Assembly: GCA_016196565.1 (NCBI GenBank)
Contig: JACPXK010000024.1
Span: 1 to 12,534 of the forward strand
Direction: 5' to 3'
From: Candidatus Omnitrophota bacterium
GTDB lineage: Bacteria; Omnitrophota; Omnitrophia; Omnitrophales; Aquincolibacteriaceae
Length of the DNA stretch: 12,534 bases
The notes beneath the pieces were generated by a model. That model did not search any database. It worked only from the letters and a program-made list of their open reading frames with translations, and was not told the DNA's origin. A program made the position numbers and the translations under genes. Below are positions 1-7,434 of the stretch, piece after piece; position 1 is the stretch's first letter, and each line of letters starts with the position of its first letter.

Positions 1-140
1 AATTCAAGCGCTTCGACGAGTTCCTCTTCCACAGTCGGCTCGGCAAAATATTCCGCCGCGCCACCGACCTGCATGGTCGTGTACTGTGAAAGCGAAACTT
101 TACGCCGTAGCGAAACTTTTAAATCGGTTCGCAAACTCAT
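1..140 (-). CDS. murB: UDP-N-acetylenolpyruvoylglucosamine reductase (MurB), N-terminal fragment
   Basis: This is the N-terminal 46 codons of MurB, the FAD- and NADPH-dependent cytoplasmic enzyme that reduces UDP-GlcNAc-enolpyruvate to UDP-MurNAc; the rest lies beyond the window edge. The reading frame gives SQYTTMQVGGAAEYFAEP (about residues 18-35), matching the conserved start of the MurB FAD-binding domain (family pattern ..TT..VGGPA.YFAEP). I place the start at the ATG at 140-138, inside the 3' end of murC, because a GGAGAG ribosome site lies 7 bases upstream and no later ATG comes before the conserved block. This gives a 41-base overlap with murC. Residues 8-19 contain a short imperfect repeat (KVSLRR/KVSLSQ). 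MurB directly after MurC is usual dcw order. Identity is confident from motif and context; the exact start is less certain. Confidence 0.86.
   Translation of the reverse strand, partial: MSLRTDLKVSLRRKVSLSQYTTMQVGGAAEYFAEPTVEEELVEALE
91..119. repeat. 18-base-period imperfect tandem repeat at the murC/murB junction
   Basis: The 11-mer AGCGAAACTTT occurs on the plus strand at 91-101 and again at 109-119, a period of 18 bases (six codons). It straddles the murC stop codon and codes for KVSLRR/KVSLSQ in the murB frame. It looks like a small in-frame duplication that may have shaped the gene overlap. Confidence 0.7.
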
Positions 141-1500
141 CGGCAATCTCTCCAATGTCTCCGGCCCCCAGAAAGGCCACAATTCCCGTCAAATTCGGGC
201 GGCTGGATAAATAATCGAGAATTTTCGTTTTAGGAATTACCCGGCATGAGGGATGCCCGGACCTTAAAACTTCATCGTAAATTAAATCACTGGTAATGCC
301 TTCTTCGTTGGTCTCACCCGCACTGTAAATATCCGTCAAAATAATTTCATCCGCGTCTTCGAAGGCAAGTCCAAAGTCCCGGTAAAAATGCCGCGTTCTC
401 GTGAACCGATGCGGTTGAAAAATGGCGGTAATCGGTTTTCCCATATTTCGCAAGGCCTTGATGGAAGCACGCACTTCGGTCGGATGATGGGCATAATCGT
501 CAATCACGAGAAGTTCCGGAGACTGCCATTTGACTTCAAGCCGCCTGCGTGTTCCGCGAAAACGCTCCAACGCCTCGCTGACGGCTTCGATCTCGAGCCC
601 AAGCTGCATCAAAATGGCGGTCGCTGCCAGAGCATTGGAAATATTATGAAGGCCCGGAACGGCAAGCCGCACGCGCTGAGTAAAAAAACCCATTTCCATC
701 AAATCAAATTCAGAACCCATCCTATCGAGATGAATGTTTTGCGCGGAAAAATCGGCTTTTTCGGAAAAGCCAAAACTTATTTTGGGCTGTTCGCGCTGGC
801 CCATCAAACGCGAAAGCACCGGATCATCGGCCGAGTAAGCGATTAATCCCGGATTGCGGGCATGTTCAAAAAAATCCTCGAAAGAATCTTCCAATTCTTT
901 CAAATCTTTATAATGATCCACATGATCTTCTTCGAGATTGGTCACCACGGCATAACTCGGCGCGTAAAGCCGGTGCGACTTGTCACTTTCGTCCACCTCC
1001 GCCACCAAATACTTTGAATCTCCCAAAATCGTATTGCTGCCCAGATTGACCAAATCGCTGCCGACCAGGCAAGTCGGACTTTTTCCGAGTTCGGAAAGGA
1101 CAAAGGAAATCATGGAAGAGGTCGTGGTTTTTCCGTGCGTTCCCGTCACCGCAATCGAAGTCGGCGCATGATTCATCAGGGAGGATAAAATTTCGGCACG
1201 GTGATAAATGCGCCGGCCGCTTTGACGCGCGGCCCTCAGTTCAAGATGTTCATGATCGATGGCCGTGGAATAAACAATCATATCGGCATCCGCAAAACCC
1301 ACCGCATGCTGGCCGATTAATACCGGGATTCCGGCGCGGACAAGCTCGCGCGTTTGATGATTTTCTTTTTTATCCGATCCCCACACACGAAGTCCCAAAT
1401 GACTCAACACGCGGGCCAAAGCGCTCATCCCCACGCCGCCGATACCGATAAAATAAGCGCTTTTGGAACTGCCGATGATATTTTCTGAAAAGATGTTCAT
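100..1500 (-). CDS. murC: UDP-N-acetylmuramate--L-alanine ligase (MurC)
   Basis: MurC is the cytoplasmic ATP-dependent ligase that adds L-alanine to UDP-MurNAc, the first peptide step of peptidoglycan precursor synthesis. The 466-residue product has the family's usual length. Visible motifs are the N-terminal nucleotide-binding GIGGVGMS (residues 19-26), the P-loop GTHGKTTT (120-127), the central EVDESD and EEDHVDHY motifs, and the C-terminal DDYAHHPTEV, FQPHRFTRT and TDIYSAGE motifs typical of MurC. The start ATG overlaps the murG stop by four bases (ATGA), and its 3' end overlaps the predicted murB start. It lies in a murG-murC-murB run. Nothing is missing from the active site as far as can be read. 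Confidence 0.97.
   Translation of the reverse strand: MNIFSENIIGSSKSAYFIGIGGVGMSALARVLSHLGLRVWGSDKKENHQTRELVRAGIPVLIGQHAVGFADADMIVYSTAIDHEHLELRAARQSGRRIYHRAEILSSLMNHAPTSIAVTGTHGKTTTSSMISFVLSELGKSPTCLVGSDLVNLGSNTILGDSKYLVAEVDESDKSHRLYAPSYAVVTNLEEDHVDHYKDLKELEDSFEDFFEHARNPGLIAYSADDPVLSRLMGQREQPKISFGFSEKADFSAQNIHLDRMGSEFDLMEMGFFTQRVRLAVPGLHNISNALAATAILMQLGLEIEAVSEALERFRGTRRRLEVKWQSPELLVIDDYAHHPTEVRASIKALRNMGKPITAIFQPHRFTRTRHFYRDFGLAFEDADEIILTDIYSAGETNEEGITSDLIYDEVLRSGHPSCRVIPKTKILDYLSSRPNLTGIVAFLGAGDIGEIADEFANRFKSFATA
148..153 (-). promoter_or_regulatory. Ribosome binding site of murB inside murC
   Basis: The minus strand reads GGAGAG here, 7 bases before the ATG at 140-138. It lies within the murC coding sequence and is the main reason for choosing this murB start over any codon after the murC stop. 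Confidence 0.6.
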
Positions 1501-2597
1501 AGCAATTTTTCCGCGAGTGCCGCTAGTTTTTCACCGGCTTCGGGAGCAGCGAGTTTTCGAATCGCTTCGGAAAATTTTTTCCGCATTTCAGTATTGTTTT
1601 TCAGGGTTTGAATTTGTTCACCGAGCCAAGCGGGATTTCGGGTCAATTCGTCCTGGGTTTTAAAAAGGATGGCTCCGCGGCCGCTAAAATAACGGGCGTT
1701 TTCTTCTTGATGGGCTCCGGCATAAGGATAAGGAATCACAATGGAAGGAATGGCAAACAAGGCGAGCTCAAACAATGTGTTGGCGCCGGCACGGGTAATG
1801 GCCAAATCAGCCTCGTCGTAAAGTTCATTCATTTTTTCAAAGAAAGGATAGGTCCGGTAATTGATTTTCATTTTTTGATATTCATCCGTTACCCATTCGT
1901 AATCGCCTGGTCCCGTTATATGTGTAACGGCAATTTCAGACTTTTCTCCAGCCGGAAAATGAGAAAAAGTTTGCAAAATAAGCTGATTGAGACTATGCGC
2001 GCCCTGGGACCCACCCACCACAAGGATTTTCATCGGTTTCGCAGCATCTTTTATGCCAATCGCTGTTTTGTCCGGGCCGGCCGGCCTCAATTCTTGACGC
2101 ACCGGAAGCCCTGTGACTTCCCGCCGTTTAATGCTCCGGTCGGCTAAGGTGGCCTCAAAACTGACCGCCACGGCCCGGACCCACGGAACAAGCCAAAGAG
2201 TCGCTTTTCCCGGAACCTGGTTCTGTTCATGAATCAGGGTCGGAATTTTTCTTAAAGCGGCAAGCGCCATTCCCGGAAACGAAGCGTAACTTCCAAAACC
2301 AATGCAAAGATCGGGTTTTTGATTTGATAAATAATGATTGGAAATCACGAAAGCGCGGAATAATTGTAACAAAAACTCCAGGGTCCGCAAGGAAATTCCC
2401 CCCAAATAAGGAAAATTGGGAAGAAAATAAACATTATCGAAAATTTGAAACAGCGCCGTCGATGTCATGACCCCGGCTTTTTGGCTCGTAACCAGGATCA
2501 AACGGCTGGCCGGAACCCTTCGGCGCATGACTTGAGCAAAGGCAAGGGCAGGAAAAAGGTGTCCGCCGGACGGGCCGGCGAAAACCATGATTTTCAT
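1497..2597 (-). CDS. murG: UDP-GlcNAc:lipid I N-acetylglucosaminyltransferase (MurG)
   Basis: MurG is the membrane-associated GT-B glycosyltransferase that transfers GlcNAc to lipid I, giving lipid II on the inner face of the cytoplasmic membrane. The product is 366 residues, normal for the family. It shows the glycine-rich GPSGGH loop (8-13; family GGTGGH), GFGSYASFPG in the N-terminal domain, IHEQNQVPG (122-130), TGLPVR, the second-domain loop GGSQGA (195-200), and the UDP-GlcNAc-binding stretch RAGANTLFEL with E277 and HQEENA from H296. Its ATG overlaps the ftsW stop by four bases and its stop overlaps the murC ATG. A GGTGA purine stretch precedes the start. The Ser for Thr change in the first loop is a mild variation. 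Confidence 0.96.
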   Translation of the reverse strand: MKIMVFAGPSGGHLFPALAFAQVMRRRVPASRLILVTSQKAGVMTSTALFQIFDNVYFLPNFPYLGGISLRTLEFLLQLFRAFVISNHYLSNQKPDLCIGFGSYASFPGMALAALRKIPTLIHEQNQVPGKATLWLVPWVRAVAVSFEATLADRSIKRREVTGLPVRQELRPAGPDKTAIGIKDAAKPMKILVVGGSQGAHSLNQLILQTFSHFPAGEKSEIAVTHITGPGDYEWVTDEYQKMKINYRTYPFFEKMNELYDEADLAITRAGANTLFELALFAIPSIVIPYPYAGAHQEENARYFSGRGAILFKTQDELTRNPAWLGEQIQTLKNNTEMRKKFSEAIRKLAAPEAGEKLAALAEKLL

Positions 2598-3694
2598 GAA
2601 CGTCTTTCACCCGGCGAGCGGGTCATCGAGATCAAAATTCCCACGGCCAAAAGATTCATCGCCACGGAAGTCCCTCCGTAACTGATAAAAGGAAGCGGCA
2701 GTCCTTTCGTGGGCACCAACCCCGTGGAAACCAAGACATTGATTACAGCCTGAAGCACAATCAAAAGGGTGAGGGAATAAATCAAAAAACGTTCGAACAG
2801 ATGGTCGGACTTTTCCGCCATTTGAATGCCGGTCACAAAAATGACAAGGTAAAGGATAAGGACGGCCGCCACGCCGATCAGGCCAAGTTCTTCGCCGATG
2901 ACCGATAAGATGAAGTCGGTATGACCGGAGGGAAGATAAAAAAGTTTTTGAGTGCCCTGCCCCAGGCCGGTTCCTTGAATCCCCCCCAAACCAAAGGCTA
3001 GAAAAGACTGAATGATTTGAAAACCGCTGCCGGCAGGATCATCCCAGGGATTAAGGAATGCCGTGACACGGCTCATGCGGTAAGGAACGCGGATGACAAG
3101 AAAATAAAAAATCGGCAGAAAAACAAAGCTCGCGGCAAGGACATAACGGAGTTGAATGCCGGCAATAAAAAACATAATGGCGGTAATAATAAAAATAAAA
3201 GCAGAAGATCCCAAATCCGGCTGAAGAAGCGTAATGGCGCAAATCGCGCCGACAAGGGCGAAAGGGGGCATGAAAATCGCAAGGCCGCCGCGTTTGATAA
3301 ATTTCATTTTGCGGGCCAGATAATCCGATAGATAAATACAAACCGCGATCTTGGCGAATTCCGCCGGCTGAAAATTAAAAAACCCCATTTTGATCCAGCG
3401 CTGGGCTCCTCCGGCGGAATGCCCGATCACCGGCACAAAAACCATCACCAGAAAAGCGATGGCCAGAAGAATAAAGGGCCGGGCCATCTGCTTCCAGAAA
3501 TTTACCGGGGCATTGGCAGCGAGAAAAAGAAAAACCGTGCCGATAAGGACAAAAATCACCTGACGGATGAGAAAATACTGCGGATTATGATAGGTAAAAT
3601 CGGCATAGACGGCACTGGCACTGTAATTCATGACAATGCCGAGACCGACCAAAAGATAAACGGCGATGAAAAGAATGCGGGCTTCTTTAGACAT
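2594..3694 (-). CDS. ftsW: Septal peptidoglycan glycosyltransferase FtsW (SEDS family)
   Basis: FtsW is a multi-spanning SEDS protein that polymerises lipid II into glycan strands at the division septum, normally with a class B penicillin-binding protein. From the chosen ATG the product has 366 residues and about ten hydrophobic segments. Family motifs are GGAQRWI (95-101), FQPAEFAK (108-115), the putative catalytic Asp160 in LLQPDLGSS, the large extracytoplasmic loop with PWDDPAGSGFQ and GLGQGTQKLFYLPSGHTDFI, and TKGLPLPFISYGGTS (329-343). The reading frame stays open 80 codons further upstream, but that extension lies inside murD and has no FtsW character; MSKEAR starts just before the first membrane segment and overlaps murD by 8 bases. 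No clear ribosome site is present, suggesting coupling to murD. RodA is the alternative; the position between murD and murG favours FtsW. Confidence 0.94.
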   Translation of the reverse strand: MSKEARILFIAVYLLVGLGIVMNYSASAVYADFTYHNPQYFLIRQVIFVLIGTVFLFLAANAPVNFWKQMARPFILLAIAFLVMVFVPVIGHSAGGAQRWIKMGFFNFQPAEFAKIAVCIYLSDYLARKMKFIKRGGLAIFMPPFALVGAICAITLLQPDLGSSAFIFIITAIMFFIAGIQLRYVLAASFVFLPIFYFLVIRVPYRMSRVTAFLNPWDDPAGSGFQIIQSFLAFGLGGIQGTGLGQGTQKLFYLPSGHTDFILSVIGEELGLIGVAAVLILYLVIFVTGIQMAEKSDHLFERFLIYSLTLLIVLQAVINVLVSTGLVPTKGLPLPFISYGGTSVAMNLLAVGILISMTRSPGERRS

Positions 3695-4964
3695 CGGATA
3701 AAAGGGCGGAATTTTTGGCGGCGAGTATTTCGTGAACCGTTTGTTTGAACAAATTGCCGCGTTCTTCGTAATTACGGAACATATCAAAACTGGCACAGGC
3801 CGGGGAAAGAAGAACGGTATCTCCCGGCGCCGCACTTTGACAAGCTTTTTGAACGGCAGCATGAAAATCATTCGTTTCCCACGAAGGACAAAGGCCGTCC
3901 CAAGCCCGGCGGAGAAGCGGTCTGGCTTCTCCAATCAGGATTGCGGTTTTGACTTTGCGTTTGATCAGTTCACTGACCATATCAAAATCATCCGATTTAG
4001 GATGGCCTCCTGCAATGAGAATGACTTTTGAGTCCGGAAATTTTTCCAGAGCCCATGCCAGCGAAGCAGGCGTTGTGCATTTCGAATCATTGATATAGGC
4101 CACATCGCTATGCATCAAAAATTTTTCAAGCCGGTGCTCCACCCCTTCAAAATTGTTCCAGACCTCATCCACGACACTACGCGGAATATTGAATAAATCC
4201 CCTATATGACGGATCACCGCATAATTAGGATTGATGCCCGGTTCATCAAAATAAACCGTCTTCGCCTGAAAAGAGTGTTCAGGAAAAAAATGTTTTTGAT
4301 CCGAGCGGCGAAGGACCGCAAAATCGCCTGCTTTTTGATTTTGAAAAAGACAAAGCTTGGCTTCTACGTATTCGGTCATGTCCTGATGCCAATCCTGATG
4401 ATTGGGGCTGAGATTAAGAAGAATGCCGGTTTGAGGACGGAAGGTCTGGCAATGCTGAAGCTGAAAAGAACTCAATTCCAAAACCACCACATCGTTTTTG
4501 TTCATTTTGGGAATCTCACCGATCCAGGGAGTTCCGATATTGCCGCAGCATAGGACGGACTTTCCGGTTTTTTGAAAAAGGCGGGCAAGAAGCGTGGTGA
4601 CAGTTGTTTTTCCCGAAGTCCCGGTGACTCCAATAATAGAAGACGAAGGCGAGTACCAGCTGGCCGCTTCAATTTCACTCGTGATAGGAATGTTCCGCGC
4701 TTTGATTTGGCGATAAAGCGGGGTTTGCGGAGAAACTCCGGGAGAAATGAGAATCCAATCCGAATCCAGAATGCGCTCGGAAGAATGCCTCCCTGTTTCC
4801 GCGGCAACTCCCTTCCGGTCCAAAATCTGCGCGCGTTCCTTCACGGCTTCGCCCTCCGATTGATCCGAGGCGAAAACTTCGAACCCTTGAGCTTTCAAAA
4901 ATAACGCGCTGGCAAAACCCGTTTTGCCAAGGCCCAGCACCGAAACTTTTTTGCCGTGTTGCAT
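3687..4964 (-). CDS. murD: UDP-N-acetylmuramoyl-L-alanine--D-glutamate ligase (MurD)
   Basis: MurD is the cytoplasmic ligase that adds D-glutamate to UDP-MurNAc-L-Ala using ATP. The 425-residue product has the N-terminal Rossmann-like GLGKTGFASA (11-20), ISPGVSP, the P-loop GTSGKTT (115-121), GNIGTP, ELSSFQL (163-169), the probable carbamylated Lys203 in YVEAKLCLF, NDSKCTTPAS in the C-terminal domain, and the LLSPACASFDMF block near the end. The motif usually written DHLDRH reads NHQDWH here (188-193): the His and the second Asp are kept, the first acidic residue is Asn. The ATG directly follows the mraY stop (TAAATG) with an AAGGTA ribosome site inside mraY. The 3' end overlaps ftsW by 8 bases. 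Assignment is secure. Confidence 0.96.
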   Translation of the reverse strand: MQHGKKVSVLGLGKTGFASALFLKAQGFEVFASDQSEGEAVKERAQILDRKGVAAETGRHSSERILDSDWILISPGVSPQTPLYRQIKARNIPITSEIEAASWYSPSSSIIGVTGTSGKTTVTTLLARLFQKTGKSVLCCGNIGTPWIGEIPKMNKNDVVVLELSSFQLQHCQTFRPQTGILLNLSPNHQDWHQDMTEYVEAKLCLFQNQKAGDFAVLRRSDQKHFFPEHSFQAKTVYFDEPGINPNYAVIRHIGDLFNIPRSVVDEVWNNFEGVEHRLEKFLMHSDVAYINDSKCTTPASLAWALEKFPDSKVILIAGGHPKSDDFDMVSELIKRKVKTAILIGEARPLLRRAWDGLCPSWETNDFHAAVQKACQSAAPGDTVLLSPACASFDMFRNYEERGNLFKQTVHEILAAKNSALLSDV

Positions 4965-6050
4965 TTATCTTACCTTGAGGGTACTCAGTCCCACGACCGC
5001 AAGAATGAGGGCAATAATCCAAAGCCGTACCGTGACTTTGGATTCCGGCCATCCTTTGAGCTGCAGATGATGATGAAACGGCGACATGAGAAAAATTCTT
5101 TTCTTCCGTAGTTTGTAACTGACCACCTGCAAAATAACCGAAAGGGCTTCCCAAACAAAAACCCCGCCGACAATCAACAGGACCACCTCTTTTTTAGTCA
5201 GCACGGAGATAGTCCCGAGGGCCCCCCCGAGCGCCAAAGAACCGGTATCGCCCATCATGACTTCGGCCGGATAAGAATTAAACCATAAGAAACCGGCGCT
5301 TGCTCCCACCAAGGCAGAACAAAACACGGCGATTTCCCCTGCCTCCGGAACATAAGCAACACTTAGATAAGAAGAAAAATCCACACGGCCGACCAGATAA
5401 GAAATAATGGCAAAGGCAGCGGTCGAAAAAAGAGTGCAGCCGATCGCCAGGCCGTCCAGACCATCCGTTAAATTGAGGGCATTTGAGGAACCCACGAGCA
5501 CGAGAATCACAAAGGGAATGAAAAGCACGCCCAAATAGACCGCCCCTTTTTTCATCAGAGGAATGTAAAGCCATTTATCGAAAGTAGGATCCATATAAAG
5601 GGAAAGGCCGATCGCAAGCCCCATCAAAAGCTGTCCCGCGAGTTTGGTCCAGGAAGTCAGCCCTTTGGAACTTTTGGAGCGAAGCTTAATCCAATCATCC
5701 AGAAACCCGACTCCCCCGAACCAAAGAACCACCAAAAGCAAAACCCAGACAAAACGATTGGTGAGATTTCCCCAAAGAATCATGGAAATCACCACACTGG
5801 CCACAATCAAAATACCGCCCATGGTCGGCACTTCATTTTTGTGGGCATAAAATCCGTGAATGGATTCGGCATATTCTCGCTTGTTATTGGCAGTCACTTT
5901 AATGGTTTTAAGCCAGCCAATGATGACCGGGCCAAGCCAGAGGCAGAGAATGAACGCGGTAATACTGGCTCCCGCGGAACGAAAGGTAATGTAACGGAAG
6001 AGGTTGAAAATAATAGAAATATCTTTGAGCGGGTATAAAAAATAAAGCAT
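4965..6050 (-). CDS. mraY: Phospho-N-acetylmuramoyl-pentapeptide-transferase (MraY)
   Basis: MraY is the polytopic membrane enzyme that transfers phospho-MurNAc-pentapeptide from UDP to undecaprenyl phosphate, making lipid I. The product is 361 residues, a typical length, with about ten membrane segments. Diagnostic features are the N-terminal FNLFRYITFRSA, the PTMGG motif (75-79), the catalytic Asp pair in FLDDWIK (D118, D119), NLTDGLDGLA (193-202), GFLWFNSYPA (253-262), MGDTGSLALG (266-275) with D268, and the HHHLQLKGWPE loop (326-336) that binds the uridine moiety in this family. The ATG lies four bases after the murF stop, with only a weak purine stretch upstream, so coupling to murF is likely. 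The stop abuts the murD ATG. Confidence 0.97.
   Translation of the reverse strand: MLYFLYPLKDISIIFNLFRYITFRSAGASITAFILCLWLGPVIIGWLKTIKVTANNKREYAESIHGFYAHKNEVPTMGGILIVASVVISMILWGNLTNRFVWVLLLVVLWFGGVGFLDDWIKLRSKSSKGLTSWTKLAGQLLMGLAIGLSLYMDPTFDKWLYIPLMKKGAVYLGVLFIPFVILVLVGSSNALNLTDGLDGLAIGCTLFSTAAFAIISYLVGRVDFSSYLSVAYVPEAGEIAVFCSALVGASAGFLWFNSYPAEVMMGDTGSLALGGALGTISVLTKKEVVLLIVGGVFVWEALSVILQVVSYKLRKKRIFLMSPFHHHLQLKGWPESKVTVRLWIIALILAVVGLSTLKVR
4971..4976 (-). promoter_or_regulatory. Ribosome binding site of murD inside mraY
   Basis: The minus strand reads AAGGTA, 6 bases before the murD ATG at 4964-4962 and within the last codons of mraY. It supports the MQHGKK start and coupling of murD to mraY translation. 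Confidence 0.55.
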
Positions 6051-6054
6051 GGGG

Positions 6055-7434
6055 CTACTCGATATCTTTCAAAACGGTTTCGATTTTCATGCCGCGCGAG
6101 GCCTTAAGCAAAACACAATCGCCGGAGCTTAAAAAGGCGTTCAAATAATGCGCCGCTTCTTGGGCTGTTTCGAAATGCCGGGCCTGAGCGTTTTTTTTCT
6201 CCTGATGAATCATTTCAAGACTCATGGCGGTACGGGGGCCGTAGCCTACAATTTCATCAAAATCACAGCCGGCTATTTTGCGGCCAAGATCTTCATGGTA
6301 TTTCTTTTCTTCACTTCCGAGTTCCAGCATGTCGGCAAAAACCAGAACTTTCCGTCCCGGGACCGAAAGGCTCTGAAAAGTCTCCAAAGCCTTTTCAAAG
6401 GAAGCGGGGCTGGCATTGTATCCGTCATAAATCACGGAAATTCCGTCGCGAATCGATTTTTTTTCGAACCGGCCGGCGGGAAGCGTGAAATCATCCCAAA
6501 TCGGCGGGAAATCCCGCCAATTCATGCCCAGTTCCACTGCCATAGCAAGGGCCATTGCGGCATTCATCACAAGAAAAGAAGCAATGCCGGGAAAAGCAAA
6601 ACGGTATTGGCCGTTGATTTCGAAATGAATAAAACCCTCGCGGCTTTCCATCCGCGTGATTTGAACATCGGCAAGCCGGGATTTCCCCACCCGGATTAAT
6701 TTCAGATTTCTTTTTTTGGCCTTTTCATAAAGCATGGGATTATCGTCCGGAGTGACGGCGGGGGCTCCGGTAGGCAATTCATCGAAGAGTTCAAGTTTGG
6801 CCTCATGAATTTTTTCCAGGGAACCGAAACCTTCCAAATGCACCGGCGCGATTTGGGTGATGATGCCGGCCGTCGGTTTTAAAATTTTGGCCAGCATCCG
6901 GATTTCTCCCACGTGATTGGCCCCAAGCTCTGAAACAAGAACCCCGTCACCTTCTTCCAAGCGGAGCAAAGTCAGAGGAAGGCCCAAATGATTATTGAAA
7001 TTTCCACGGCTGGCCAAAACCCGGTATTTTTTGGAGAGCAGATAATTTAAAAATTCTTTGCTGCTGGTTTTACCCACACTTCCCGTAATCCCGACCACCG
7101 GCAGTTTAAATTCCAAGCGGTACCAGGAGGCAAGCTCACGCAGGGCCATTTCGGGATTTTCCACCGGCAGTAGATTTTTATAAATTTTCGAATTTAAAAA
7201 CCGGGGGCGTTCGGCTTGCCACACTTTTTGTTCGAGGATAGCACCCGAGGCCCCCTTTTGAAATGCCTGTTCCAAATAAGCATGGCCATCCTGATGCTCT
7301 CCCCGGAGCGCGACAAAAAGATTGCCGCCGGCAAGCGTGCGGCTGTCAATTGACGCGCCGGAACCTTTTAAAGCGGGATGAGGAATTTCAAGCGTGGTGC
7401 GGAGAACGCGGGCGGCTTCAAGAAAAGAAAACAC
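6055..7434 (-). CDS. murF: UDP-N-acetylmuramoyl-tripeptide--D-alanyl-D-alanine ligase (MurF)
   Basis: MurF is the cytoplasmic ligase that adds the D-Ala-D-Ala dipeptide, completing the pentapeptide precursor. The 459-residue product shows the N-terminal substrate domain (SIDSRTLAGGNLFVAL, 28-43), the P-loop GSVGKTS (118-124), NFNNHLGLPLTLL (145-157), SELGANHVGEI (168-178), YDGYNASPASF in the central domain, and the C-terminal DMLELG and KASRGM motifs. The start is a GTG at 7434-7432 that lies 17 bases inside murE; the codons after it fit the expected N-terminal length. Only a weak purine-rich region precedes it, so a nearby alternative start cannot be excluded. The ddl gene that would make D-Ala-D-Ala is not in the window. 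Confidence 0.95.
   Translation of the reverse strand: MFSFLEAARVLRTTLEIPHPALKGSGASIDSRTLAGGNLFVALRGEHQDGHAYLEQAFQKGASGAILEQKVWQAERPRFLNSKIYKNLLPVENPEMALRELASWYRLEFKLPVVGITGSVGKTSSKEFLNYLLSKKYRVLASRGNFNNHLGLPLTLLRLEEGDGVLVSELGANHVGEIRMLAKILKPTAGIITQIAPVHLEGFGSLEKIHEAKLELFDELPTGAPAVTPDDNPMLYEKAKKRNLKLIRVGKSRLADVQITRMESREGFIHFEINGQYRFAFPGIASFLVMNAAMALAMAVELGMNWRDFPPIWDDFTLPAGRFEKKSIRDGISVIYDGYNASPASFEKALETFQSLSVPGRKVLVFADMLELGSEEKKYHEDLGRKIAGCDFDEIVGYGPRTAMSLEMIHQEKKNAQARHFETAQEAAHYLNAFLSSGDCVLLKASRGMKIETVLKDIE

Noticed and set aside
388..846. Open plus-strand frame of 152 codons, and similar long plus-strand frames at 1608-2147 and 6148-6699
   Set aside because: They lie antisense to murC, murG and murF, whose conserved motifs explain the sequence. 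Their products show no recognisable family and are shadow frames.
2075..2086. Palindromic GGCCGGCCGGCC run
   Set aside because: It lies in the murG coding frame with no U-tract or regulatory context. It is explained by local GC-rich codons.
3695..3934. An 80-codon N-terminal extension of ftsW
   Set aside because: It lies entirely inside murD, carries no FtsW features, and the family starts just before the first membrane segment, as the ATG at 3694 gives.
4675..5154. Minus-strand open frame of 159 codons across the mraY/murD junction
   Set aside because: It is an alternative frame over two well-supported genes; the translation is low-complexity and lacks family features.
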